This document shows positions 1 through 8,228 of a stretch of 23,645 bases of DNA, piece after piece. Origin of the DNA: a virus. Position numbers and translations under genes: made by a program. The stretch spans positions 1 through 23,645 of the IMG/VR virus record IMGVR_UViG_3300028388_002908; one strand, 5' to 3'. Under the pieces are notes generated by a model, which was not told where the DNA came from, searched no databases, and saw only the letters and a list, made by a program, of their open reading frames with translations. Every line of letters starts with the position of its first letter. Within the stretch, counting starts at the first letter, position 1.

Positions 1-205
1 CCTCCCCGATCCAAAAACTCCTTAACCGCCTCCTTAGTAACACTTCCCTCCTGTGCATCCAGCCAATCCTCCAGCCCAATATCCTCAATCTCTTCCTTCT
101 TAACTCCCGGCTGCTTTGTAAGCCAGCCCTTCCACTGCTCGGGACTCATCTTGCCCTGCTTTGCATTGACCACAGTGGTCCTCAAGGGCGATACCCAAAG
201 AGGTT
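1..205 (-). other. C-terminal polyvalent-protein tail segment (in giant CDS)
   Basis: After the second ART domain the protein reads LWVSPLRTTV, later GLEDWLDAQEGSVTKEAV. The WVSPL plus (W/E)xGxxDWLxxQxGxVTKxxVxxFL pattern is one I recognise from the ends of many phage polyvalent proteins, where it follows an ART domain. Its function is unknown to me. It runs off the window, so more domains may follow. Confidence 0.7.
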
Positions 206-3200
206 TGGACTCAAGGATATTGTCAGTCCCGACACCAAAAGCGCCGCTGTTCCCAACAGCACTTTTTACTTGGTTCCTTGAAAATGCAGCTATTGTCTCA
301 TGCAGCCCACCAATGTTCTCTGCAATCCACAGCCCATCATACCCAAGCCGCTTGAGTTCATCAACAACCTCCTTGCTCTCGTAAATAACCCAGTTCCCTG
401 CTTTGTGAGCACCCTGCTTAACCAACTCGGGACTCATATTTTTCCTGATAAAGTCCTCCATAATCGGCCAATCGACTCGTGGATCGAATGGATTCTGCAC
501 AGACAGGTAAACTGGCATCACCCTAACACCAGCTTTGTACTGATAATCGAAAGGAGACGCGAATCCAAACTCACTCTTAAACTGAGCTTTCGCCCTGTCA
601 TACCGCGCAAGCTGCTCGGCATCAGAAAGCTCCTTAAATTCCTCCCAAGGCCCCATAATCTCCCGCCCAATCTCCTTTTCCCTTTTCCTCATCTCCTCGA
701 AGAACGGCACGGACTCCGCAGGCGGTTCACGCAGATCCCCTTTCCCTCCAGTACCTTCGGGCCACTTGGATGCGAAATCCGGATTTGTGCTGAAGAACAA
801 CAGCCCATCAGGGAACCTTGCCTCGAACACATCAAAGTCCTTTTTGGTGCCGTGGTACAGAACCAACGGCTCTCCATAATCATCAACCAATTTGGAGTTC
901 TTGAACCACCGCTTAAAGTTGTCGGTCTGGGTTTGCGGCTTAGATTCCAAAACTCCCGCTACAGTCCAACTATGCAACCGCTTGAGGTTGAGTTCCCGAG
1001 CAGTCCTAACCCGCATAGCCATAGCACGAGCAGCCAGCGCCACGGCCATGTCGTCTGTCAGCTTAAAGCCGAGGCCCTTTGACTTAAAGCGCTGACCAAG
1101 CCCTGTCTGAGCAAACCAGGCTTTGATGTGGTTGATGATCCTTCTAAACAGCCCACTAGCTTTTTGGTTCTGGGCCGCGACCTGGATATAGTACGCAAGG
1201 TACTCTTCGGCCAGTGCCGCTGCTCCACCATCCATCTTGGCAATCGCAGCCTTGACCCGACCAATCTCCTTGACCAACCCTTCTCGATCCTTTGCATCAA
1301 AAAGCTCTTGGAGCTTGTTATCAACTTTGAACCTGCGTGTCGAAGCTAGCCCGGCAACAGCACGAAGGTACGCATCAGTAGCCGTGCCGTCTCCACTCCT
1401 AACCAGCTTCTCAAAGTCACGAACATACTGCTCGAAGCTTTGGTCTAGCATCACCTCCAAGCTCTGGTGCGAACCCTCATGCAGCACAACGCCAAGAGGA
1501 TCTTCGCCCACAGGCATGGAGCCAAGGAAAATATGCACAGTCCCGGTAGCTGGATCATAATGCCCAGACTCACCGTTCTTCCCGGCTTCCTCGTGCAGCT
1601 CGATTATCCCCTCACGCTCCGCTTTAATCAGCCAGTCCGCGCCAAACTCCCCGGTAAGCCTCCTCCTAAACGCACCGATTGAGATGGGATTTGTGAGCCC
1701 CGGCTGGCTTTCCAGCTTGCTGTCCAGCTTGTCTAGGGCAGCGTTGAACATTTCAGCAAACTCTTGCTCGCTGGTAATGTTATACCCTGCCTTTTTATTC
1801 AGATTCTTTATCAGAATCGAAGGCGGTGAACCTCCTTGCCAGCGCATGAACGGTCTGCGGCTAGAGCCTGCTACTCTATTCGCAGCCTTTTTGACGTGTA
1901 TTCCTAGATCCTTCGCATTGCGCTCATCGACACCAAAAGCGAAGTCAGCAATGTCATCCAGAATAGTCCTTTCTCCTTCTGGAATATCTTTTGGTGCGAA
2001 GTTTTCGTCAGAGCTGGTCTGTACCGTAATGTCCGGCTCTGGTCCAGGTATAACCTTGGGCGCAGGAGGCGGTGCGGGCGGCTCTGGAGGCGGCTCCGGG
2101 CGCCTGAAGAAGTCCTCAGGAAGTGGCGGAACTTCTGCTTCCTCCTGTGTATTAAAGTCTAGCTGTATCCGACGCAGTGTGTCTTCCACAAGAGACCCGA
2201 CACTATAGCTATCCAACTCCTCACTCAGCTCCTGTTGGGTTTCTTCTGTAAGCTCTCGCCAGGCGCCCCAGTAGTCGTTCTTGACCTCTTCAAGTTGTCG
2301 TACAGCCCGAATCTCTATATCTTCCGCAAGCTCCCGTCCCGGCTTTATTCCAAGCTGCATTGCAGCCAGATTCGCCCGCATAACTGTTCCTTCAATATTC
2401 CGCCAAGCATCCTTCGCCACCTTCTCCCAAACCGCATCATATTTCTCCTGCGGTTGCGCTTCCCAGGGCCGAATAGCAGCCCTTCGCATAATTTCAGGCC
2501 AATCTCTTATCTTGCCTTTTCTTACCTGAAGTTGTGGAATTTGCTTTTGTAGTATATTTGCTGCTTCCTCCAGCGTATGGCCTTTCGCGAGCTGGTTAAA
2601 TAACCTCTCTTTCTGCTTTGCGAGCTTTCTCAGCTTGTACTCGTAGTTTGCTTTCTCCTCCGCAGTGGCATCAGGCGCAGGGGCGTCAAAGATGAAATCT
2701 TTCTCCTCTATATAATAAGGAATCAGCTCCATATCTTTGAGAAACTGAAACTGCTTTCTCTGAATTTCTCTGACCTCTTTGCCTAATTGCAGCGCCGCTG
2801 CTGTTCCCAGTTTCTTCTCCTCCTTATGCCGTGCATTGAACTCCTTTATCTTGGCAAACATTTCTTGGTCATAAGCCTTATACGCAAGCCTTGCCCTTCC
2901 TATTGCATCAACCTCAGCAATAGCAGTTTCTGGGTAATTGCTCATCAGCGTAAGAGAAAACCCCGGCAGCCCTAGTCTGGAACGAATCGAATTCGAAGCA
3001 TGATAGGTTCCAGTAAGCTGTGAGATTTTCAGAAGCTTTTTAAGGCTGTTAATCGCACGATCCTTGCGCGTTCCTTCAGCGGGCTTTACATACTCGCCCG
3101 TAGGCAACTCGGTTCTTGTTCTTTCTACCTTTTGAATCCGCCAGCCGTAGCCCTGCTTGATAATTCTATACTCTACCCCGTCCCCAGGCGCCGGAATATC

Positions 3201-6200
3201 TCCCTTGTTAATTCGCCGCGTAAGTGCCTGCTTCGCTCCACGCTCACTCACAAACTCAAGATTGGAACCGCTTGGGTAAACCCACCCTGCCGCCCTCTCT
3301 CTTTCCAAGACCTCTGGCTCAGGCTCTTCGGGAGTCTTGGCAGCAGTTTCTTCTCCTGGCAGCCCAAGTTTAATCTTGCTAAGGTCGATCTTAGCTGTTC
3401 CCTTTTTCTTAGTTTTTTCTATTCGGTCGTATTGCCTCTTCTTAACTTCCCACGCCCTATCATTCGCCTCTTTAGCTTCCCGCGCCAAATTATCAGCGTA
3501 GCTCTCTTTGGGCTTCGCAGGCTCTACGCTTTGCGTTTCTTCTTGTCCGCGTAGAGAAACTCCTTTGCTACCTTCAGCGGTGGGCACTTGCCCTTGGCCT
3601 TCTTGCGTCCCTCCGGGCTGCTGCACATCAGCATCAGGTTGTGCTGTTTCTTGGTCTTGCTGGGCATCGCTAACTCCCCTTGTACCAAAGTCGTCTACGA
3701 ACTTTTTGACCTGAGTTGCTGACTCGGCTTCAACATAACCACCAGGCACAGCGTCCCCATACACGCCCCACTGTCCAGTACTGGGGCTGTAAGTTATGTC
3801 GAACTTGGCAGTCTCATCCTTAAACGTAATGTTTCCGGTCTCTGGATCAGTTGAAGTTACACTCCACTCATTGCGCTGTGCATCGGAAACAGCGAGCAAG
3901 CCGTTGCGCGTGTTCGGACTCGGCAAAGGAGGAGTAGTTTGTGTAATGTTCTGCGCTGCTTTTTCAGCCTTACGCGAAAGCTCCTCTACGTCCGCAGGAG
4001 TAGTCGTGTCTTCAGGGAAGACCGGCGGCTCAACGGTGGGAGGAGTTGCTTGCTTGTCTTCGACGACAGCCTGTGTTACCTCGGTCAGAGGAGCCCACCC
4101 AGCCTCAGTAAGAACTTCTAACTCACTTGCTGGGATTTGAGTTTCTGCATAAAAATCCCCGGTCCCCCGCTCTAGCTTAAACGCATCTGTTTTCTTAGCA
4201 CGTACTACTACTGGAGCACCTTCCGCAGGGGTAAAGGACTCAGTAGTTTTCGCGTCAGGCCTCCAGTAGGAACGCGAAGTTGTGGCTCCGTCAGGCCAAA
4301 CATCTTGCTCAGTTCCGTAGTCAGGCGAGAATACATCAAGATTTCCTGTGTCCAGGATTTCATACAGGTTCTCACGGGAAGTTCCGTGGTAAACATAGTT
4401 TGGGTCAGACTCTGTTTCTGTGTCCGGTGGAAGCGCACGAGCTACAACATCATCTTTTATTTGTTCAGTTGCAGCGGGTGGAGTACTGACCTCCTCGCCA
4501 AGCAAAGTTGGAGGAGTCAGTGGCGTAGCATAGGTGTCCGTGACAAGCCCACCTGTTTCATCCATGTACATATCCGGGTCTTCGGTCGCCATCAGTGGCG
4601 TACCATCCGGCGACTCATGAGTCGGGACAAAGTTCTCAGGCGGGGAGGGCGGAGGGACGATTCCACGCTCTGTGATAAAAGCACTGGGTGTATAGCCACC
4701 CTCGGGCGCTGCTTGGCCTAGCCCAGCATCTGGGTCAAACGGCAGTCCCGCTTCCTTAGCCGCAGCAACTTCTTCTGTAGTAGGCAGTATGGTACCTGTA
4801 ACCGGGTGCGGCGTAACCGGACCAATCTTTCCTTCAGCTGCGGCTTTCTTGAGACGTGCCAGGGCAGCTTCGTTGGCTTTCTTTTGCTGCTCTGTATCAA
4901 CTGTAGTTCCCGGCTGTGCTGGAGGAGCAGGCGTTTCAGCAACTGGGGCCGGAGCAGCAGGGGTTGCAGGCTGAGGCCCAGGAGCAGGAGCTACTGGTTG
5001 GGGTCCAACTGTTGGCCCAGCTGGAGTAGGTGCAGGGCCAGCCGGGGGAGGTGTTGGTCCGCCTGGCGCTGCTGTTCCTGTTGCCGGCGTTGCTCCCGGC
5101 GCCGCTGCTGCTTTCTTCTCTGCCTTTTTTGCTGCCTCATCTTTCGGCTTCTGCTCCTTCTTGAGTTGCTCGTAAATCTTCTGGGCTTCCTGACGCTCGA
5201 CGTATCCACGAGTTGCGCCAACAGGCCCACCGGCCACACCACCAACAAGCCCACCGGCTGCCGTAGCATCAGCAATCTGCCAAAGCTGCTCGTCGGAAAG
5301 CTTACCAAAAACATCCTCTTCCTTCGCCCAGCGCTCACCCGCAAGTTGCACAAGCTCCTGCACACCTTCCGTCAAGCCCTCAGTCAACACACCAGCACCA
5401 GCCGCCTTCCCAGCCGACTTTGCCACATGCGCTAGAGAGGTGGCTTTTTTGAGAAGCTCCGTGTCGCCTTTAATGGCATTCCGAATGCCCTGCGAAAAGC
5501 CTCCCTTGTCTAGTTTGAGATACTTAGCCGCTAACCCAAACGGGGTAAGCTCGAGCGCTGCATTGATCGCGCCGACTGTGATAGCCGGCAACACTGCATC
5601 TTCGGGCGCAACACCATCCTCTACATTCTGCCCAAACGAAGACCCAGCCTCAAGCCCGAATGCTCCAGCAGATGCGCCGGCAATCTGCCCACGCATCACG
5701 GCCTTCTGAGCCGCAGCTTTCGTCCCAGTCGTCGCTCCTATCTTTGCCAACTCCCCAACAGTCTTAGCCCTCAACGCACGCTTCGCTCCTTCCTTCAGCG
5801 CCGTTTTAGCAACCGCTCCACCAACACCACCTGACAGTCCAATAGCCGCCAGTGTGCCTAGACCTTTTGTTCCTTGATACGCAGCCCAGTCACCAAAATC
5901 CCCAACCGACTTGATGTCTCGAATGCTAGCTACCTTCGGTGCCTGGCGACCGGCAGTAGCTTCTTCCATGTTACTCCGATAAACATCCATGCCCCACTCA
6001 GCCGCTGAGTCAAGCGCCGGAACTTCTGCCCCTTCGGGGAGAAGATTCTTGGCCCCTTGAGCGCCCAACGCGACCAGGCCGCCACCTAGCGCCTGAGTCT
6101 CATCAACAAATGCTGCGGCGCCCTTCTGAAACTCGTTCAGCGGCTTGCCAACTTTTTCTTTGTTAAGCCCGATCTCTTCAAGAGTGGGAATCTTTGGCTT

Positions 6201-6269
6201 CGGAATCTGATAGATCATCTGCGTATCCGAGAGTTGGGTATTGCTCGTTTGGGTCGCCCAAAACGTCAA
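1..6269 (-). CDS. Giant phage polyvalent (ejected-type) protein, 3' end outside window
   Basis: The frame is open for 2089 codons from TTG at 6269 to the window edge, so the C-terminus is missing. TTG is chosen because an in-frame TAG lies just upstream, AGGA sits 7 bases before it, and it forms a TTGA overlap with the 75 aa gene; ATG at 6218 (residue 18) is the alternative and has no clear ribosome site. Order seen: Gly/Ala-rich hydrophobic helices with a TEGLTEGVQE motif (residues ~90-350), a Pro/Ala/Gly linker (~375-455), an ART-like domain starting YHGTS (627), long charged helical regions, HEGSH zincin motif (1597-1601), a second YHGT domain (1805) ending in QVKSAVGN, then a WVSPL and DWL-type tail. 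This order matches phage large polyvalent proteins, thought to be injected with DNA. Targets are unknown. The call is sure at family level; each enzymatic activity is inferred. Confidence 0.92.
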   Translation of the reverse strand, partial: MTFWATQTSNTQLSDTQMIYQIPKPKIPTLEEIGLNKEKVGKPLNEFQKGAAAFVDETQALGGGLVALGAQGAKNLLPEGAEVPALDSAAEWGMDVYRSNMEEATAGRQAPKVASIRDIKSVGDFGDWAAYQGTKGLGTLAAIGLSGGVGGAVAKTALKEGAKRALRAKTVGELAKIGATTGTKAAAQKAVMRGQIAGASAGAFGLEAGSSFGQNVEDGVAPEDAVLPAITVGAINAALELTPFGLAAKYLKLDKGGFSQGIRNAIKGDTELLKKATSLAHVAKSAGKAAGAGVLTEGLTEGVQELVQLAGERWAKEEDVFGKLSDEQLWQIADATAAGGLVGGVAGGPVGATRGYVERQEAQKIYEQLKKEQKPKDEAAKKAEKKAAAAPGATPATGTAAPGGPTPPPAGPAPTPAGPTVGPQPVAPAPGPQPATPAAPAPVAETPAPPAQPGTTVDTEQQKKANEAALARLKKAAAEGKIGPVTPHPVTGTILPTTEEVAAAKEAGLPFDPDAGLGQAAPEGGYTPSAFITERGIVPPPSPPENFVPTHESPDGTPLMATEDPDMYMDETGGLVTDTYATPLTPPTLLGEEVSTPPAATEQIKDDVVARALPPDTETESDPNYVYHGTSRENLYEILDTGNLDVFSPDYGTEQDVWPDGATTSRSYWRPDAKTTESFTPAEGAPVVVRAKKTDAFKLERGTGDFYAETQIPASELEVLTEAGWAPLTEVTQAVVEDKQATPPTVEPPVFPEDTTTPADVEELSRKAEKAAQNITQTTPPLPSPNTRNGLLAVSDAQRNEWSVTSTDPETGNITFKDETAKFDITYSPSTGQWGVYGDAVPGGYVEAESATQVKKFVDDFGTRGVSDAQQDQETAQPDADVQQPGGTQEGQGQVPTAEGSKGVSLRGQEETQSVEPAKPKESYADNLAREAKEANDRAWEVKKRQYDRIEKTKKKGTAKIDLSKIKLGLPGEETAAKTPEEPEPEVLERERAAGWVYPSGSNLEFVSERGAKQALTRRINKGDIPAPGDGVEYRIIKQGYGWRIQKVERTRTELPTGEYVKPAEGTRKDRAINSLKKLLKISQLTGTYHASNSIRSRLGLPGFSLTLMSNYPETAIAEVDAIGRARLAYKAYDQEMFAKIKEFNARHKEEKKLGTAAALQLGKEVREIQRKQFQFLKDMELIPYYIEEKDFIFDAPAPDATAEEKANYEYKLRKLAKQKERLFNQLAKGHTLEEAANILQKQIPQLQVRKGKIRDWPEIMRRAAIRPWEAQPQEKYDAVWEKVAKDAWRNIEGTVMRANLAAMQLGIKPGRELAEDIEIRAVRQLEEVKNDYWGAWRELTEETQQELSEELDSYSVGSLVEDTLRRIQLDFNTQEEAEVPPLPEDFFRRPEPPPEPPAPPPAPKVIPGPEPDITVQTSSDENFAPKDIPEGERTILDDIADFAFGVDERNAKDLGIHVKKAANRVAGSSRRPFMRWQGGSPPSILIKNLNKKAGYNITSEQEFAEMFNAALDKLDSKLESQPGLTNPISIGAFRRRLTGEFGADWLIKAEREGIIELHEEAGKNGESGHYDPATGTVHIFLGSMPVGEDPLGVVLHEGSHQSLEVMLDQSFEQYVRDFEKLVRSGDGTATDAYLRAVAGLASTRRFKVDNKLQELFDAKDREGLVKEIGRVKAAIAKMDGGAAALAEEYLAYYIQVAAQNQKASGLFRRIINHIKAWFAQTGLGQRFKSKGLGFKLTDDMAVALAARAMAMRVRTARELNLKRLHSWTVAGVLESKPQTQTDNFKRWFKNSKLVDDYGEPLVLYHGTKKDFDVFEARFPDGLLFFSTNPDFASKWPEGTGGKGDLREPPAESVPFFEEMRKREKEIGREIMGPWEEFKELSDAEQLARYDRAKAQFKSEFGFASPFDYQYKAGVRVMPVYLSVQNPFDPRVDWPIMEDFIRKNMSPELVKQGAHKAGNWVIYESKEVVDELKRLGYDGLWIAENIGGLHETIAAFSRNQVKSAVGNSGAFGVGTDNILESKPLWVSPLRTTVVNAKQGKMSPEQWKGWLTKQPGVKKEEIEDIGLEDWLDAQEGSVTKEAVKEFLDRG
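206..870 (-). other. ART-PolyVal ADP-ribosyltransferase-like domain (in giant CDS)
   Basis: The domain opens LVLYHGTKKDFDVF (Y at 857-855, residue 1805), continues with LLFFSTNP, MPVYLSVQNPFDP and LGYDGLW, and closes with FSRNQVKSAVGNSGAFG. This is the standard order of the ART domain in phage polyvalent proteins: YHGT for NAD binding, F-F/S for the second strand, and a closing strand before QhKSAxGN. Members are predicted to move ADP-ribose onto host macromolecules. The target here is unknown, and the catalytic acidic residue cannot be assigned with certainty by eye. Confidence 0.85.
1180..1640 (-). other. Zincin-type metallopeptidase-like domain (in giant CDS)
   Basis: The segment HYDPATGTVHIFLGSMP precedes GVVLHEGSHQS, with HEGSH at 1481-1467 (residues 1597-1601). 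That fits the HExxH zinc site, where the two His bind zinc and Glu is the base. About 90 residues later EEYLAYYI offers a third acidic ligand. Phage polyvalent proteins often carry this arrangement just before a helical segment and the ART domain. Protease activity is inferred; a self-processing role in virion maturation is possible. Confidence 0.75.
4050..4400 (-). other. First ART-like YHGTS domain (in giant CDS)
   Basis: A second YHGT motif, NYVYHGTSRENLYEIL (first Tyr of YHGT at 4391-4389, residue 627), is followed by DVWPDGATTSRSYW, APVVVRAKKTDAF and a closing DFYAETQIPASELEVLTEAGW. The YHGTS, DVWPDG/RSYW and IPxxxLEVL landmarks resemble an ART-like domain in phage structural proteins that is distinct from the ART-PolyVal type. 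About 110 residues are visible, which is compact. Activity is inferred from motifs alone. Confidence 0.6.
4900..5145 (-). other. Pro/Ala/Gly-rich linker (in giant CDS)
   Basis: Roughly 80 residues made almost wholly of Pro, Ala, Gly, Thr, Gln and Val separate the hydrophobic N-terminal part from the enzymatic part. The coding DNA is very GC-rich here. It is probably a disordered hinge that lets the N-terminal and effector sections move or be cut apart. Confidence 0.7.
5200..6000 (-). other. Glycine-rich hydrophobic helical N-terminal region (in giant CDS)
   Basis: Residues ~90-350 hold several Gly/Ala-rich helices such as LAAIGLSGGVGGAVA, AGASAGAFGLEAG and AAGGLVGGVAGGPVGA, together with VLTEGLTEGVQELVQLAG. 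Small-residue helices with a TEGxTE(G/F)xQE motif are typical of the front of phage ejection and polyvalent proteins and could insert in or cross the host envelope. Membrane insertion is inferred. Confidence 0.6.
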
Positions 6270-6493
6270 TACGATTTCCTGGCTTTCCTAATTTCTTCGG
6301 CCAGACTTTTAGTCCCTTCCGGCCGCTGCGGTTTGCGAGTAGCCATCTTGGCCAGTCCCCTAGCATTCGCGCTAGTATTAACCGCTTCTGCTTGCATCCG
6401 TTCTACTCCACCTGTGGGCATCGGAGGCCGCATAGCCTTGCGTTTGTTGAGCTTGTCAACAGTTGCTCTGACACGTTGCGGCCCGGTCATCAT
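6266..6493 (-). CDS. Small basic hypothetical protein, 75 aa
   Basis: This gene begins at ATG 6493 in an ATGA overlap with the stop of the 413 aa gene and ends in TGA at 6266, inside a TTGA overlap with the giant gene. AGGG lies about 10 bases upstream. The product is rich in Lys and Arg, has many Met and Pro, and shows no membrane segment. No family is recognised. Its position suggests a small virion or assembly partner of one of its two large neighbours. A 62 aa ORF in another frame (6366-6178) overlaps it; the 75 aa frame is preferred for its coupled start. Translation is likely but not certain. Confidence 0.6.
   Translation of the reverse strand: MMTGPQRVRATVDKLNKRKAMRPPMPTGGVERMQAEAVNTSANARGLAKMATRKPQRPEGTKSLAEEIRKARKSY
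6275..6280 (-). promoter_or_regulatory. Ribosome binding site deciding the TTG start of the giant CDS
   Basis: AGGAAA (minus strand 6280-6275) puts AGGA 7 bases before TTG at 6269, inside the end of the 75 aa gene. The ATG at 6218 lacks a comparable site, so the TTG is preferred. Confidence 0.55.
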
Positions 6494-7731
6494 GACTGCT
6501 GCGCCCTAAGCTGCTTGATCAGTTCATCCAGCGCCACTCGAGCCGCATTCGGATCGCCGCCCCCAGCATTCCAGGCCCCGGACACAAGGTTTTGTAACTG
6601 CTCCGGCTCAAGATCCAAATCCTCCGGAACCAGCATCGGAGCACTTTCCATCCAACCCTGGGCCAACTCATTCACGTTGACCATCTGGTCAAAGCCAGTC
6701 TTGTCCTTATTCAGCTCATATTCAGCCCGCTTCAGTCCAAGAGTCTCTTGTGCCCTTGCTGCCTCCTGATCTGCACGTTTTTGACTGGCGCCGAACTTGG
6801 CAACATCCAGCTGGAGTTTTTGAGTGTCAACCAAATCCCCATAGTCGGGCTGGCCGATTTGATTCTGAGGTCCATTCCCTAAGCCTTTCAGCAAATCCCC
6901 ATACTCCCCTGCGACTGCGGCCATAGCAGCACGCTGTGTTCTAGGCACCTGGCTAGACCTTCGAGCCCGATCCATGTCATTCCCAAACCCGACTCGCATG
7001 TTGCGGACCATGTTATAGCCCTGGGACCCAGCGCGCCCAGCAGCATAGTCCTGCAATGCCTCGTCCCAGGTTGGCTTCCCGAACACATCCTCATCACTCA
7101 TGTCTTCGCGCCTGGTGCCAACCTCTGGCATCCCTTGCGCAGAGCGCCGAGCATTTCGCAGATCCCTAATACCCTGCCGCTGTGCATCCAACTCAGCAAC
7201 CCGTATAGCCGTTGCCTCCTCTTGGGAAAGGTTGTTCCAATCAGCTTCTGACATTCCACCTCGCGGGCCACCCTGGACTCTAAATGAACCTCCCGCTCCA
7301 ACACCCTGTCCTCGCATTACGCCGCCCCGATCACCTGCGTAGACAACTCCACCATCAGTAAACTCTTTCCGAATCCCACGTTCCCCTGCCGGTCCCGGCA
7401 TCAGCGTTCCTTCTCTCCCACCGGCAAACGCTTCCTGCTCAGCGATCATACCCTCCACAGTGTCCCCGGTTGGTCTCTTTGAAAAATAGTCGTCCGTACC
7501 GCCTCCGGTCGTAATTTTTGGCTTCACAGGACGCGCCGGAACTTCTCCTGTTCTAATAGCTGCTGCCGTCTTTCCTACAATCTCACCTGTTTTTTGCGCT
7601 GCTCCAACTGCCGTTTTATAGCTTTCCTTGAGCAAAGCATCAACATCTTGTCCTCGCCTATACCCCCACTTTCCAAGCTCCCGGAGTGGAACAGCGACAC
7701 CTCGAATAAGTTTGTCTTCCCAGTCAGCCAT
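6490..7731 (-). CDS. Hypothetical virion or ejection-associated protein, 413 aa
   Basis: ATG at 7731 follows GAGG at a 6-base spacing. I do not recognise the family. The N-terminal third is helical and charged (VPLRELGKWGYRRGQDVDAL), the middle is low in hydrophobics and rich in Gly, Arg, Asp and Gln, and the last 120 residues are helical with many Ala, Gln and Glu (AARAQETLGLKRAEYELNKD). There is no signal peptide or membrane helix. Placed directly before the giant polyvalent gene, and soluble and helix-rich, it resembles proteins packaged inside phage heads or tails and ejected with the DNA. That role is inferred from position and composition only. Confidence 0.85.
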   Translation of the reverse strand: MADWEDKLIRGVAVPLRELGKWGYRRGQDVDALLKESYKTAVGAAQKTGEIVGKTAAAIRTGEVPARPVKPKITTGGGTDDYFSKRPTGDTVEGMIAEQEAFAGGREGTLMPGPAGERGIRKEFTDGGVVYAGDRGGVMRGQGVGAGGSFRVQGGPRGGMSEADWNNLSQEEATAIRVAELDAQRQGIRDLRNARRSAQGMPEVGTRREDMSDEDVFGKPTWDEALQDYAAGRAGSQGYNMVRNMRVGFGNDMDRARRSSQVPRTQRAAMAAVAGEYGDLLKGLGNGPQNQIGQPDYGDLVDTQKLQLDVAKFGASQKRADQEAARAQETLGLKRAEYELNKDKTGFDQMVNVNELAQGWMESAPMLVPEDLDLEPEQLQNLVSGAWNAGGGDPNAARVALDELIKQLRAQQS

Positions 7732-7739
7732 ATCTCACC

Positions 7740-8228
7740 TCACATATGAATCTTGGTTTGGTCCAGAACAAGAACGAGCGAGTAAAGATCAAACTCGCCT
7801 CCATCCTTATTCCCAATCTTGATCTGCCACCACTGGCCAGGCTCACCCAACAGCCCGCGAGTAATTCGATTGTACGGCTCACCTGAGTTGACAGGCACGC
7901 TAACCGCTTCAGCATCAAACGGCCCAATAGTCTCTTCACCCTCCCAGCTCGTATTATACATCGTTACTTCTACATCGTCAAGTGCGGCATGGGTAGACCA
8001 CAGGTGATGAACCTCCTTCTGTGCATTTCGATCGCCAGCCATAAGCCGCCCAGTAGTTACATAGCAGATTATTGGGTCTTCGCCGTCCGTTGTACCTGTT
8101 TGCTGGTGCAACGCATCAGCCGTTGCGGCGAACAACTCCTCCCCCACAGCTGCCACACCAATCGCATTATCACACAAACCACTGTACCTTGACAGCGCAC
8201 CACCGGAAGTGTTTAGGACGTAGATCAT
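7740..8228 (-). CDS. Phage tail-associated beta-sandwich-like protein, 162 aa
   Basis: ATG at 8228 overlaps the stop of the preceding gene (ATGA), implying coupled translation. The protein is rich in predicted beta strands. Its end, with EPYNRITRGLLG, QWWQIKIGNKDGGEFDLYSL, recalls the pattern in phage tail proteins where R...GRYWQFEIxNxDGADFELDSI closes a beta-sandwich module. It also carries a conserved-looking TTGRLMAGDRNAQKEVHH stretch. It may be the terminal module of a tail-tip or fibre assembly formed with the upstream ORFs. Family assignment is tentative. Confidence 0.85.
   Translation of the reverse strand: MIYVLNTSGGALSRYSGLCDNAIGVAAVGEELFAATADALHQQTGTTDGEDPIICYVTTGRLMAGDRNAQKEVHHLWSTHAALDDVEVTMYNTSWEGEETIGPFDAEAVSVPVNSGEPYNRITRGLLGEPGQWWQIKIGNKDGGEFDLYSLVLVLDQTKIHM

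Noticed and set aside
300-1082. Plus-strand 260 aa ORF
   Set aside because: It lies opposite the giant minus-strand frame, has no plausible ribosome site, and its composition follows that of the complementary coding strand.
6178-6366. 62 aa minus-strand ORF as a gene
   Set aside because: It sits in a third frame across the 75 aa gene and the start of the giant gene, with no ribosome site; the coupled 75 aa ORF explains the space better.
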